Shown here: positions 16,172 to 24,310 of the stretch, piece after piece
Numbering within the stretch: position 1 is the stretch's first letter
How the letters are laid out: each line of letters starts with the position of its first letter
Source: Ferruginivarius sediminum
GTDB lineage: Bacteria; Pseudomonadota; Alphaproteobacteria; Kiloniellales; Rhodovibrionaceae
Assembly (NCBI RefSeq): GCF_003344765.1
Contig: NZ_QPMH01000006.1
Location: 184,557 to 248,556 of the forward strand
Length of the DNA stretch: 64,000 bases
Direction: 5' to 3'
Notes under the pieces: model-generated
The model's database searches: none
Told to the model about the DNA's origin: nothing
Seen by the model: the letters and a program-made list of their open reading frames with translations, nothing else
Made by a program: the position numbers and the translations under genes

Positions 16172-17326
16172 CTACAGCGCTTCGCGGTCGACGACTTTCA
16201 GGCCATAGCCTTCGAGGCCGACGATCGTGCGGGCCGAATTGGTCAGCAGCACCATGTTCCGGACCCCGAGATCCGCCAGGATCTGCGCGCCGGTGCCATA
16301 GTCGCGCAGGTTGCTGCCGCTCACCTGGCGGCGCTGGTCGCGCTCTTTCAGGCTTTCGGAGGGACTGCTGTTGTGGGCCTCGCGCATCAGGACGATGACG
16401 CCGCGCCCCACCTCGCCGATTCGCCGCATCGCCTTGAAGACCTCGCCGCCGCGCGGATAAAAGAGGTCGCCGACGATGTCATCCAGCAGATTGACGGCGT
16501 GCACCCGGACGAGCGTCGGCTCGTTGCCGTCGATCTCCCCTTTCACAAGAGCGACATGCTCGACCCCGTCGACGAGGTTCCGGTACACGATAAGACGGAA
16601 CTTTCCGCCGTGGCGGCTGTCGACCTCGCGCTCCAGGACGGTCGCCACCAGCTTCTCCCGCCGCCGGCGATAGGCGATGAGGTCGGCGATCGCCGCGATC
16701 TTCAGCGAGTGCCGCTCGGCGATGCGTTTCAGGTCGGGCAGCCGCGCCATGGTGCCGTCGTCATTCATGATCTCGCAGATCACGCCGGCGGGATAGAGCC
16801 CCGCCAGACGGGCGATGTCGACCGCCGCCTCGGTGTGCCCGGCCCGGACGATGACGCCGCCATCGCGCGCCATCAGCGGGAAAACATGGCCGGGCGTCAC
16901 GATATCGTTGCGCCCGCACTTCGGATCGGTGGCGGCAGCGATAGTGGCGGCGCGGTCGGCCGCGGATATGCCGGTGGTGATGCCCTCACGCGCCTCGATG
17001 GAAACGGTGAACGCCGTGCGCATCCGGTCGCCGTCCCCGCGCGCCATCAGGGGCAGCCCCAGATCGTCGACACGCTGGCGCGTCAGCGCCAGACAGATCA
17101 GGCCGCGGCCGTGGCAGGCCATGAAGTTGACCGCGTCCGCGTCGGCAAACTGCGCGGGGATGATGAAGTCCCCCTCGTTCTCGCGGTTCTCGTCGTCGAC
17201 GACGATCACCATGCGGCCGCGCTTGGCATCGTCGATGACGTCCTCGATCGGCGAAAGGCCTGAAGCGGCTCGCCTGGCATCGGCCATAGCGTCCGCGCGC
17301 GGTTGGGTATCGTCGTCGGATGTCAT
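16172..17326 (-). CDS. ribB: 3,4-dihydroxy-2-butanone 4-phosphate synthase with a degenerate GTP cyclohydrolase II domain (RibBX type)
   Basis: The N-terminal 210 residues are RibB: D-D-E-N-R-E-N-E-G-D-F, H-G-R-G-L-I-C near 80, G-H-V-F-P-L near 150, and H-T-E-A-A-V-D. This part makes the four-carbon riboflavin precursor from ribulose 5-phosphate. The C-terminal 170 residues have the RibA fold, but the place of the zinc cysteines (R-V-H-S-E-C-L in active RibA) reads R-V-H-A-V-N-L and no C-x-C follows, so GTP cyclohydrolase II activity is unlikely. This matches RibBX proteins known in proteobacteria. The gene is alone on the minus strand inside an island rich in flavoproteins, and is divergent from an MFS carrier. 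An earlier ATG at 17350 is possible. Confidence 0.85.
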   Translation of the reverse strand: MTSDDDTQPRADAMADARRAASGLSPIEDVIDDAKRGRMVIVVDDENRENEGDFIIPAQFADADAVNFMACHGRGLICLALTRQRVDDLGLPLMARGDGDRMRTAFTVSIEAREGITTGISAADRAATIAAATDPKCGRNDIVTPGHVFPLMARDGGVIVRAGHTEAAVDIARLAGLYPAGVICEIMNDDGTMARLPDLKRIAERHSLKIAAIADLIAYRRRREKLVATVLEREVDSRHGGKFRLIVYRNLVDGVEHVALVKGEIDGNEPTLVRVHAVNLLDDIVGDLFYPRGGEVFKAMRRIGEVGRGVIVLMREAHNSSPSESLKERDQRRQVSGSNLRDYGTGAQILADLGVRNMVLLTNSARTIVGLEGYGLKVVDREAL

Positions 17327-17384
17327 TGTCTCGAATCGCCCTGCTTTCATGGTCTCGCAGCCGCGCCGCGGCCTCTTCGCTCCA

Positions 17385-17445
17385 GAATTGCACCTCTAAT
17401 GTGCCGCATCTAAGGGTGCGATTCCAGAACAATGACTCTGTCATT
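17385..17445. promoter_or_regulatory. two inverted repeats between ribB and the MFS gene
   Basis: GAATTGCACC (17385-17394) pairs with GGTGCGATTC (17415-17424) with one mismatch, and AATGAC-TCT-GTCATT (17431-17445) is a perfect inverted repeat ending 18 bases before the MFS start. Both lie in the 137-base divergent region and look like operators. No FMN riboswitch was recognised here. Confidence 0.4.
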
Positions 17446-17463
17446 TCCTGGAAGTGTGGCAAT

Positions 17464-18801
17464 ATGGCTCGGTTCACAACCGGAGATACCGCCGCCGTGT
17501 CCGATCCGGCCAGAGCCGCCAAGGCCCATACAGACACAGAAGGAACGCGGGAATCCGTCCTCCACCGCTCGCCGCGCTTCCTGGTGATATTCGCGTCGCT
17601 CTCGGCGCTGTTCGCGATGGGTCAGTTCCACCGCTCTTCGGGCGGCGTGCTCTCCACGGTTTTCACGGCGGAATTCGCGCTGAACGCCAAGCAGCTTAGC
17701 CTGGTCATGGGCGCCATGTTCGTGGCCCAGGGCCTGGCGCAGTTGCCCGTCGGCGTACTGATGGATCGCTATGGCACACGGCGCGTCACCCCGGTGGCGA
17801 CGGTGCTGGCGGTGGGCGGTTGCCTTACCATGGCGGCGGCCGGCGATTGGGGCACGTTGGGCCTTGGACGCCTGCTGCTGGGAACCGGATTCGCGGCGGC
17901 CATGATGGGAACCTATGCGGTCCTGGTGCATTGGGTCCCGCAGGAGTCGTTGACGACCTACACCGGGCGCTTCCTGTTCGTCGGCATGGCGGGCGGATTG
18001 CTGGCCACCTCCCCCTTTGCCGCCTTCATCGAGGCGGCGGGCTGGCGCACCGCGTTCGTCTGGCTGGCCGTGATCACGTCGCTCGTCGCGGTGCTGGCCG
18101 GCATCTTCGTTCGCGACCGGCCGAAGTCGGAGGCGCCGGGCGGCGACCGTCCGACCTCCCTCATGGAAAGCGTGCGCGGTGTCGTGATGGTGGTGCGTGC
18201 GCGCCGGTTCCGGCCCATCCTGCTGGTGTCGGTCCTGCTGTACTGCCCGGCGCAGGTTCTGCTCGGCCTGTGGAGTGGCCCGTTCCTCAGCGATGTCCAC
18301 GGACTGGGCCCTATCGAGCGCGGCTATGCCATGACCGCGATGATGGTCGGGATGAGTACCGGCGTCCTGATCTATGGCCCCATCGAGAAATGGCTGAACG
18401 CCCGCCGCGCCGTCGTCATCGTGGGCGCCTGCCTGGTTTCGGCGGAATTCGCCGCGCTGGCGTTCGTGGCGCATCTTTCCCCTTGGCCGGCGATCGCGCT
18501 GTTCGTCGCCGTCGTCGCCACGGCGCCGTTCTTCGTCGTGGTGCTGGGGCACGCGCAGAGCCTGTTCCACAAGGATTATGCCGGGCGCGTTGTCTCCACC
18601 GTCAACCTGCTGGCCATCACCGGCATCTTCATCATGCAGAACGCGACCGGCCTGCTGGTCTCGGCCGTGCCGCATCCGCCCGGCAGCACGGGCGCGGTGC
18701 TGGGCTACCGCCTCGTCTTCGCGCTGATGGCCGTATTGTTTGCCGGGCTGGCCCTTGTCTACACCAGAACGAAGGAAGTCAGGCCCCTCGGTACGGAATG
18801 A
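17464..18801 (+). CDS. major facilitator superfamily transporter
   Basis: From the ATG at 17464 the product has 445 residues with twelve predicted membrane segments and the MFS loop 2-3 motif G-V-L-M-D-R-Y-G-T-R-R. The N-terminal half carries F-H-R-S-S-G-G-V-L, seen in anion/carboxylate-type MFS carriers. It sits divergently from ribB and inside the catabolic island, so it could take up the island's substrate, or a flavin; MFS-type riboflavin carriers beside rib genes are known in alphaproteobacteria but usually have an FMN riboswitch. Upstream in-frame codons from 17320 overlap the ribB start and look noncoding. Confidence 0.8.
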   Translation: MARFTTGDTAAVSDPARAAKAHTDTEGTRESVLHRSPRFLVIFASLSALFAMGQFHRSSGGVLSTVFTAEFALNAKQLSLVMGAMFVAQGLAQLPVGVLMDRYGTRRVTPVATVLAVGGCLTMAAAGDWGTLGLGRLLLGTGFAAAMMGTYAVLVHWVPQESLTTYTGRFLFVGMAGGLLATSPFAAFIEAAGWRTAFVWLAVITSLVAVLAGIFVRDRPKSEAPGGDRPTSLMESVRGVVMVVRARRFRPILLVSVLLYCPAQVLLGLWSGPFLSDVHGLGPIERGYAMTAMMVGMSTGVLIYGPIEKWLNARRAVVIVGACLVSAEFAALAFVAHLSPWPAIALFVAVVATAPFFVVVLGHAQSLFHKDYAGRVVSTVNLLAITGIFIMQNATGLLVSAVPHPPGSTGAVLGYRLVFALMAVLFAGLALVYTRTKEVRPLGTE

Positions 18802-18818
18802 GGGCGGCAGCGCAAGGC

Positions 18819-19586
18819 CTAGCGGAACCTTGGCTTGCGCTTCTCCTTGAACGCGGCGACGCCCTCGGCGAATTCCGCGCTCTCGAAGCACAGCGCCTGC
18901 ATCGTGGCTTCCATTTCCAGCGCGGCGTCCAGCGACTGCGGTGCGCTGGCAAGCTGGCGCTTCGTCAGTTCGAGGGCGAGCGGCGCGGCCTCCCGGTACT
19001 GCTCGCAGATCTCCAGCGCTTTTTCCTGCACATGGCCGGTGTCGGCCAGCTCGTCGCCGAAGCCCAGCCGCACGGCCTCTTCCCCCTTGAAGTTCCTGGC
19101 CCGCAGCAGCGCCTGCCGGGCGAGTTGCAGACCGACGCGGCGCGGCAGGATGTAGCTTGTCGCGAAGTCGGGACCGAGGCCGACCTTGAGGAACGGAAAG
19201 CCGATGGTCGTGTCCGCGTCCATGACCACCGTATCGGCCGCCATGGCCAGACCGGCGCCCGCGCCCATCGCATAGCCTTCGACGGCGGCGACGACGGGCT
19301 TTGCGCAATCCATGATCAACCGCTGCAAGCGGTGGCCGGACTGGATGCGGCGGCGCCCGTCAGCGGCGCCCATGCCCTCCAGGCTGGCAAGGTCGCCGCC
19401 GGCGCAGAAATGGCCGCCCGCGCCGGTCAGCAGGATCACGCGGACGCCGCCGTCCGCCGCCGCCTCGCCAACGGCCTCGGCCACGCTCTCCCGCAGCTCC
19501 GTCGTCAGCGCGTTGCGCTTGGCCGGGCGGTTCAGCGTCAGGCGGCACACGCCTTCGAGCGGTTCGTCCTTCAGCACCAGTGACAT
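18819..19586 (-). CDS. enoyl-CoA hydratase/isomerase family protein
   Basis: The ATG at 19586 has a clear AGAGGAG site and gives 255 residues; the longer frame to 19712 overlaps the upstream gene. Crotonase motifs are present: N-R-P-A-K-R-N-A-L, the first oxyanion region G-H-F-C-A-G-G-D-L, and the second G-Y-A-M-G-A-G-A-G-L-A. One of the two usual catalytic glutamates is hard to place (T-I-G-F-P-F where many have an acidic residue), so isomerase or other crotonase chemistry is possible. It is the last gene of the ligase operon. Confidence 0.8.
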   Translation of the reverse strand: MSLVLKDEPLEGVCRLTLNRPAKRNALTTELRESVAEAVGEAAADGGVRVILLTGAGGHFCAGGDLASLEGMGAADGRRRIQSGHRLQRLIMDCAKPVVAAVEGYAMGAGAGLAMAADTVVMDADTTIGFPFLKVGLGPDFATSYILPRRVGLQLARQALLRARNFKGEEAVRLGFGDELADTGHVQEKALEICEQYREAAPLALELTKRQLASAPQSLDAALEMEATMQALCFESAEFAEGVAAFKEKRKPRFR

Positions 19587-19620
19587 CCACGATCTCCTCT
19601 TTCCGGTCCGGGCGCGCGCA

Positions 19621-21042
19621 TCATGCGAAGAAGGCGTTGAAGATCGACACGTAGGCGCCGCAGACAAGCGCGCCCAGCGCCGAATAGGCGCCGTTGCGGA
19701 CCCAGGCCACACGCCACTGCGGCTCGCCCAGGGTCCGTGCCATGAACAACGTGAGTCCCGAGGCCGGCGACAGCACCGCCCCCAGGCCCCAGAAGCAGGC
19801 CATGATCAGGGCCAGGCTCTGCTGCGTCAGGCCAAGGCGCTGCGGGTCGAGAACATGTGCCAGGACGACGATCAGCACAAGCGGATGGATCGCCATCGCG
19901 GCACACGCCAGCATGCCGATCAGCAAGGCGAAGATCGCCGCCGGGCCGGTCAGACCGGCGGCCTGCATGGCGCCTTCAACCGTTCCGGGGTCGACGGCGC
20001 TTGCGATACCCTGACCCAGCACGTTCGCGGCCAGGAAGAGTAGCACTTCGCCGCGCAGGCCGGGCAGGCCCGCGCGGATGTGTTCGGTAAAACCCGGAAC
20101 GGAGCCGTCGCCCGCCGCCTCGTACTTCCGCAGCACGAGCAGCCATGCCAGCGAGAAGCCCGGCACGACCAGGAAGATGGCGAGCGGCATCGGCATCGAG
20201 CCGCCCTCGGCCACGGCCAGGACAAGCGCGACCAGCATGACGGCCAGGACCGCCAGCCGGCCGAACGCAGCCGGGCGGACTGCCTCGGCCGCCTGCGCGT
20301 TCGCGCGCGGCTTGGCGCGGCGCCCGCGCGTTGCCCTGTCGAACAGCCAGCCATAGGCCAGCACCAGCAGGCCAAGCGGAAAGCCGGGCAGAGCAATGTC
20401 CGACCAGTTCAGGTCGGGCATGACGCTGAGGATGACGGCCATGCTGACGAAGAACGGCGACCATGTGGCGGCGATGGCGAACCCGCGGCACATGGCGGCC
20501 CCCATGCGACGGCGAACGTCGGTTTCCAGCGCCTGATGCAGGAAGGTCGCCAGCAGCGTCATCGCGGCGAAGTTCACCAGCGCACCCAGGCAGTGCGCCG
20601 CGGCCGAAACCGCCAGGTAGCGCCGGCCCGGCGGCTGCTGCAGGATCATCTGGCGCGCGTGGTGCATCGACGGACTGCGCAACGCCGGATACTGAATGAA
20701 AGTCACCGCGCCAAACAGGACCAAGAACAGCAACGCGCCGTCGGAGGCGTCGAGAAAGGCCTGCCCCGGCCGCCCGCCGTACCAGGCCAGTCCACCGCCG
20801 ACCAGCATCAGGGCCAGGGCGATCAGGCGCTGGGTTGCCGGTATCCGCGGCGCTTCGAGGGCCAGATACAGCCACATCAGGCCGGCGGCCGCATAGGTCG
20901 CCTCCACCACGTCGCCCAGGATGCCGACGGTCGCGCTGGCGGCGCTGATCAGGAAGACCGCAGCCGACAACCACCCGGCCGGAGACTCGGGCATCAAGGG
21001 CCGGGCCGCGGCGGCCGGAGCACTGACGGAGGCATCCTTCAT
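19621..21042 (-). CDS. polytopic membrane protein of unknown family, putative carrier
   Basis: The 473-residue protein has about eleven to twelve hydrophobic segments and a cytoplasmic basic loop near residue 250 (R-A-T-R-G-R-R-A-K-P-R). Motifs include A-T-W-S-P-F-F in one helix and L-S-P-A-S-G-L-T-L-F-M-A near the C-terminus, which have the look of helix-break substrate sites in ion-coupled carriers, but I do not recognise the family. Its start overlaps the stop of the preceding ligase by four bases, so it is firmly in the ligase operon. A role in uptake of the acid activated by the ligases is the simplest inference. Confidence 0.6.
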   Translation of the reverse strand: MKDASVSAPAAAARPLMPESPAGWLSAAVFLISAASATVGILGDVVEATYAAAGLMWLYLALEAPRIPATQRLIALALMLVGGGLAWYGGRPGQAFLDASDGALLFLVLFGAVTFIQYPALRSPSMHHARQMILQQPPGRRYLAVSAAAHCLGALVNFAAMTLLATFLHQALETDVRRRMGAAMCRGFAIAATWSPFFVSMAVILSVMPDLNWSDIALPGFPLGLLVLAYGWLFDRATRGRRAKPRANAQAAEAVRPAAFGRLAVLAVMLVALVLAVAEGGSMPMPLAIFLVVPGFSLAWLLVLRKYEAAGDGSVPGFTEHIRAGLPGLRGEVLLFLAANVLGQGIASAVDPGTVEGAMQAAGLTGPAAIFALLIGMLACAAMAIHPLVLIVVLAHVLDPQRLGLTQQSLALIMACFWGLGAVLSPASGLTLFMARTLGEPQWRVAWVRNGAYSALGALVCGAYVSIFNAFFA

Positions 21043-22628
21043 CCCGCCGCCGGCGCTTCCCGCCGAAGGCGCCCAATCGCGTCCTCGCGCAGCTTGAACT
21101 TCTGCACCTTGCCGGTCCCGGACGTCAGCGGGAAGGATTCAACGACGAAAACGTGGGCCGGCAGCTTGAAGGACGAAAGCCGGTCCTTGAGGAAGCCCAG
21201 GACGTCCGCTTCGTCGAGGTCGCTGTCCTCCGTCGGCATGACGTAGGCGACGCCGATCTCGCCCGCTTCCGGGTCCGGCACGCCGACGACGGCGGCCGCG
21301 GCCACACCCGGATGCTGTTGGATCGCCGCCTCCACCTCGGGCGTCGAGACGTTGAAGCCCTTGTGCTTGTACCCGTCCTTCAGCCGCCGCAGGAACACGA
21401 CCGCGCCGTCCTCCCGCAGATAGCCCATGTCGCCGGAGCGCAGCCAGCCATCGGGCGTGATGGCGCGCGCTGTCTCCTCCGGCTTGTTGTAGTAGCCCAG
21501 CATGACCGAATAGCCGCCAATCCATATCTCGCCCGGCTCTCCGGCGGGCATGTCCTGGCCGCTCTCCGGATCGACGATGCGCAGATGACAATCCGGCAGC
21601 GGCCAGCCCTGACAGGCCGTGCGCACCGCCAACGGCTGGTCCCAGCGGCAGCGGGCGACGAGACCCGTGGATTCGGTCAGCCCATAGCCGGTGATGAAGC
21701 CGGGCGCGTCGAGTTCGCGGGTCGCGCGCTCCATGACGGCTGGGTCGCTGCTGAGGATGACGCCCCCGCGCAGTTGCGGAAACGCCGCCGGATCGAACTC
21801 GGGATGCGCGCTCAAGCGGTCCAGCATGGAGGGGAGCAGATGGATCTGCGTGCATCGCAGGTCGCGCAGCGCGCGAATGCAGCTATCCGCCTCGAACCTC
21901 TGCTCCAGCACGATGCTGGCTCCGTGCGCCCAGAACGTCAGCAGACCGTTCAGGCAACCGAGGACGCCGAACAGAGGGACGCTCAGGAAAAGCCGCTCGT
22001 CGGGACCGAGGTCGAGATAGGTTCCGCCGTCATAAGCCTTGCGCCAGATGCAGTGCGACAGCACCGCGCCCTTCGGCTGCGCCGTCGTGCCCGAGCTGTA
22101 GGCGATCAGCGCGGGCTTGCCGGGATCGCGCTCCATCGCCGGCAAGGGGCCGTCATCTGGCAACGCCGTCCAGTCGAGCGCTTCCGGCCGGTCGGGTCCC
22201 GGCGAATCCAGCGCGATCACGTGGCGTAGACGAGGGAAGCGATCCGGCGGCACATCAGCCAGTTCGCCCAGGAAATCGCGGAACGCGCCCGGACCGGGAA
22301 CGACGACCGCGCGGCTGTCCGACTGAGCGATCTGGTAGACGAATTCCTCGCGCTTCAGCCGCGTGTTCAGGATGACCGTCACCAGTCCCATCTCCGAGGC
22401 GCCGAGCCAGACCCAGGCGAACTCGGGCCGGTTGGGGCACCACAATGCGATCGTGTCGCCCGGCTGCAGGCCCAGCGCGGCCAGCTTGCGGGACGCGGCA
22501 TCGGCCTCGCGCTTGATGTCTGCGAAGGTATGGTGCCGCCCCTCGAAGATCAGGGCCGTGCGGCCGCCGTGACGCTCGGCAATGTAGGCAATCGATTCGG
22601 CATAGGTCTTGCCGACGAAGGGGTTCAT
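21039..22628 (-). CDS. AMP-forming acyl-CoA synthetase (third of three tandem copies)
   Basis: The 529-residue protein has the ANL core: Y-S-S-G-T-T-A-Q-P-K-G (P-loop), G-Y-G-L-T-E-S-T, W-L-R-S-G-D-M-G, and the C-terminal lysine in G-T-G-K-V-Q-K. It begins M-N-P-F-V-G-K-T-Y-A-E-S, nearly the same as the two ligases upstream. It converts a carboxylic acid, ATP and CoA to acyl-CoA. Its start overlaps the stop of the next ligase by four bases. Confidence 0.9.
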   Translation of the reverse strand: MNPFVGKTYAESIAYIAERHGGRTALIFEGRHHTFADIKREADAASRKLAALGLQPGDTIALWCPNRPEFAWVWLGASEMGLVTVILNTRLKREEFVYQIAQSDSRAVVVPGPGAFRDFLGELADVPPDRFPRLRHVIALDSPGPDRPEALDWTALPDDGPLPAMERDPGKPALIAYSSGTTAQPKGAVLSHCIWRKAYDGGTYLDLGPDERLFLSVPLFGVLGCLNGLLTFWAHGASIVLEQRFEADSCIRALRDLRCTQIHLLPSMLDRLSAHPEFDPAAFPQLRGGVILSSDPAVMERATRELDAPGFITGYGLTESTGLVARCRWDQPLAVRTACQGWPLPDCHLRIVDPESGQDMPAGEPGEIWIGGYSVMLGYYNKPEETARAITPDGWLRSGDMGYLREDGAVVFLRRLKDGYKHKGFNVSTPEVEAAIQQHPGVAAAAVVGVPDPEAGEIGVAYVMPTEDSDLDEADVLGFLKDRLSSFKLPAHVFVVESFPLTSGTGKVQKFKLREDAIGRLRREAPAAG

Positions 22629-24271
22629 GCGCTCCGCGCCCCCTGCGTTTTCGGGGCGCCGGTCCGGCCAAGGCGCTCCTCCGCCTGTTCGCGCAGCTTG
22701 AACTTCTGCACCTTCCCCGTCCCCGATGTCAGGGGAAGCTCGTCCACGACAAGCACGTGCTCCGGCATCTTGTAGCTGGCGACCTTGGGCGCCAGGAAGC
22801 GCAGGATCTCGTCCTCGGTCGGGCGCGCCCCTTCCGCCACCACGAACGCCACGCCCACGGCACCGTGACGCTCATCCGGGATGCCGACGATGGCGCAGGA
22901 ATGGACCGCCGGATGGTTCTGCAGCACGTGCTCCACCTCCGCCGGGGCAACGTTGAAGCCGCGCGACTTGTAGGTGTCCCCGAGGCGCCCGACCAGGGTG
23001 ACCCGCCCCGTCGCGTCCATGGTGCCCAGGTCGCCGGTGCGCAGCCAACCGTCGTCGGTGATCATGCGCGCGGTCTCCTCCGGCTTCTTGTAGTAGCCGG
23101 CCATGACGCAGTATCCGCGTACCCAGATTTCGCCGGTCTCCCCGGCCGCAAGGTCCTTCAGGCCTTCGGGATCGACGATCCTGATCTCGATGTCGGGAAG
23201 CGCCCAGCCCTGTGTTGCGTGCCGGATTTCGCGCGGGTCGTCCCAGCGGTTGCGCGTCACCACTGTCGTCGTCTCGGTCATGCCATAGCCGGTCATCACC
23301 GCCGGCACACCGATGACGTCCGCGATGGTGTTCAGCACGTCCGGGTCGATACTCAGGGTGTAGGAGATACGCCACGAGGAGATGTCCCGAACGCCGAAGT
23401 CCGGATGCGCCAGAATCTGCCGCATGATGGGCGGCAGCACGTGCATGCCGGTGACGCGTTCCTGCTCGATCGCCTTCAGGCAATGACCGGCGTCGAACTG
23501 CTCGCCAAGGACCACCTTGGCCCCGCGCGCCCAGTACGGCATGACGCCGTTCATCGTCGCCATCGAACCGAAAAGCGGTATCGACATGTAAAGGCAGTCG
23601 TCCTCGTCAAGATCGACGCGAATGCCGATATCCCAGGCCTTGCGCCAAACGCAGTGGGTGATCATCGCCCCTTTCGGCAGCGCGGTCGTGCCCGAGCTGT
23701 AAGCGATGATGGCGGGCTGATCCGGGTCATCGGCCATTTCGGGAAACGGCAGGCCCGCCTGGGCTTTCCCGGACCAGTCCGTGACCCCCGCATACCCGGC
23801 TTCCGGCGGGTCGCAGGCAATGACCCAGCGCAGTTCCGGCAGCGCCTCGCTGGCAAGCTGGCCGGGCGTGCCGCTTCGCACGGCGGGCGCCAGTTCGGCC
23901 AGCTCGGCGATGAAGTCCCGGAACGCGCCGGCGCCCGGAACGACAACGGCGCGGCTGTCCGACTGCGCCAGCTGATATGCGATCTCGTCGCGCCGCAGGC
24001 GAGTGTTCAGCATGACGGCAACCAAGCCCAACTGCGCCGCGCCCAGCCAGTACCAAAGGAACTCGGGACGGTTCGGCATCAGGATGGCGATCTTGTCGCC
24101 CGGCTTCAGCCCCAGGCCCGCAAGACGGGCCGAGGCCTTGTCCGCCTCGCGCTTCAGGTCGGCGAAGCTGTAGCGTTCTTCGCGGAACACCAGGGCGGTG
24201 CGCGGCCCGAAGCGCTCGGCCAATGCCCCGATGGCCTCGGCGTAAGTGCTGCGCTTAAAGGGATTCTCCAC
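22625..24271 (-). CDS. AMP-forming acyl-CoA synthetase (second of three tandem copies)
   Basis: The 548-residue protein has Y-S-S-G-T-T-A-L-P-K-G, G-Y-G-M-T-E-T-T, W-L-R-T-G-D-L-G and the final G-T-G-K-V-Q-K lysine motif. The N-terminus N-P-F-K-R-S-T-Y-A-E-A aligns with both neighbours. It is about 20 residues longer than the next copy in the mid-region around D-Q-P-A-I-I. Divergence between the three copies suggests different acyl substrates rather than a recent duplication. Confidence 0.9.
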   Translation of the reverse strand: MENPFKRSTYAEAIGALAERFGPRTALVFREERYSFADLKREADKASARLAGLGLKPGDKIAILMPNRPEFLWYWLGAAQLGLVAVMLNTRLRRDEIAYQLAQSDSRAVVVPGAGAFRDFIAELAELAPAVRSGTPGQLASEALPELRWVIACDPPEAGYAGVTDWSGKAQAGLPFPEMADDPDQPAIIAYSSGTTALPKGAMITHCVWRKAWDIGIRVDLDEDDCLYMSIPLFGSMATMNGVMPYWARGAKVVLGEQFDAGHCLKAIEQERVTGMHVLPPIMRQILAHPDFGVRDISSWRISYTLSIDPDVLNTIADVIGVPAVMTGYGMTETTTVVTRNRWDDPREIRHATQGWALPDIEIRIVDPEGLKDLAAGETGEIWVRGYCVMAGYYKKPEETARMITDDGWLRTGDLGTMDATGRVTLVGRLGDTYKSRGFNVAPAEVEHVLQNHPAVHSCAIVGIPDERHGAVGVAFVVAEGARPTEDEILRFLAPKVASYKMPEHVLVVDELPLTSGTGKVQKFKLREQAEERLGRTGAPKTQGARSA

Positions 24272-24310
24272 GGATTGTCTCCTCGTACTCGTATTCTTGA
24301 CCGCGATCCG

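Noticed and set aside
17327..17463. FMN riboswitch upstream of ribB or the MFS gene
   Set aside because: The region is only 137 bases and lacks the conserved RFN elements; inverted repeats there look like protein sites.
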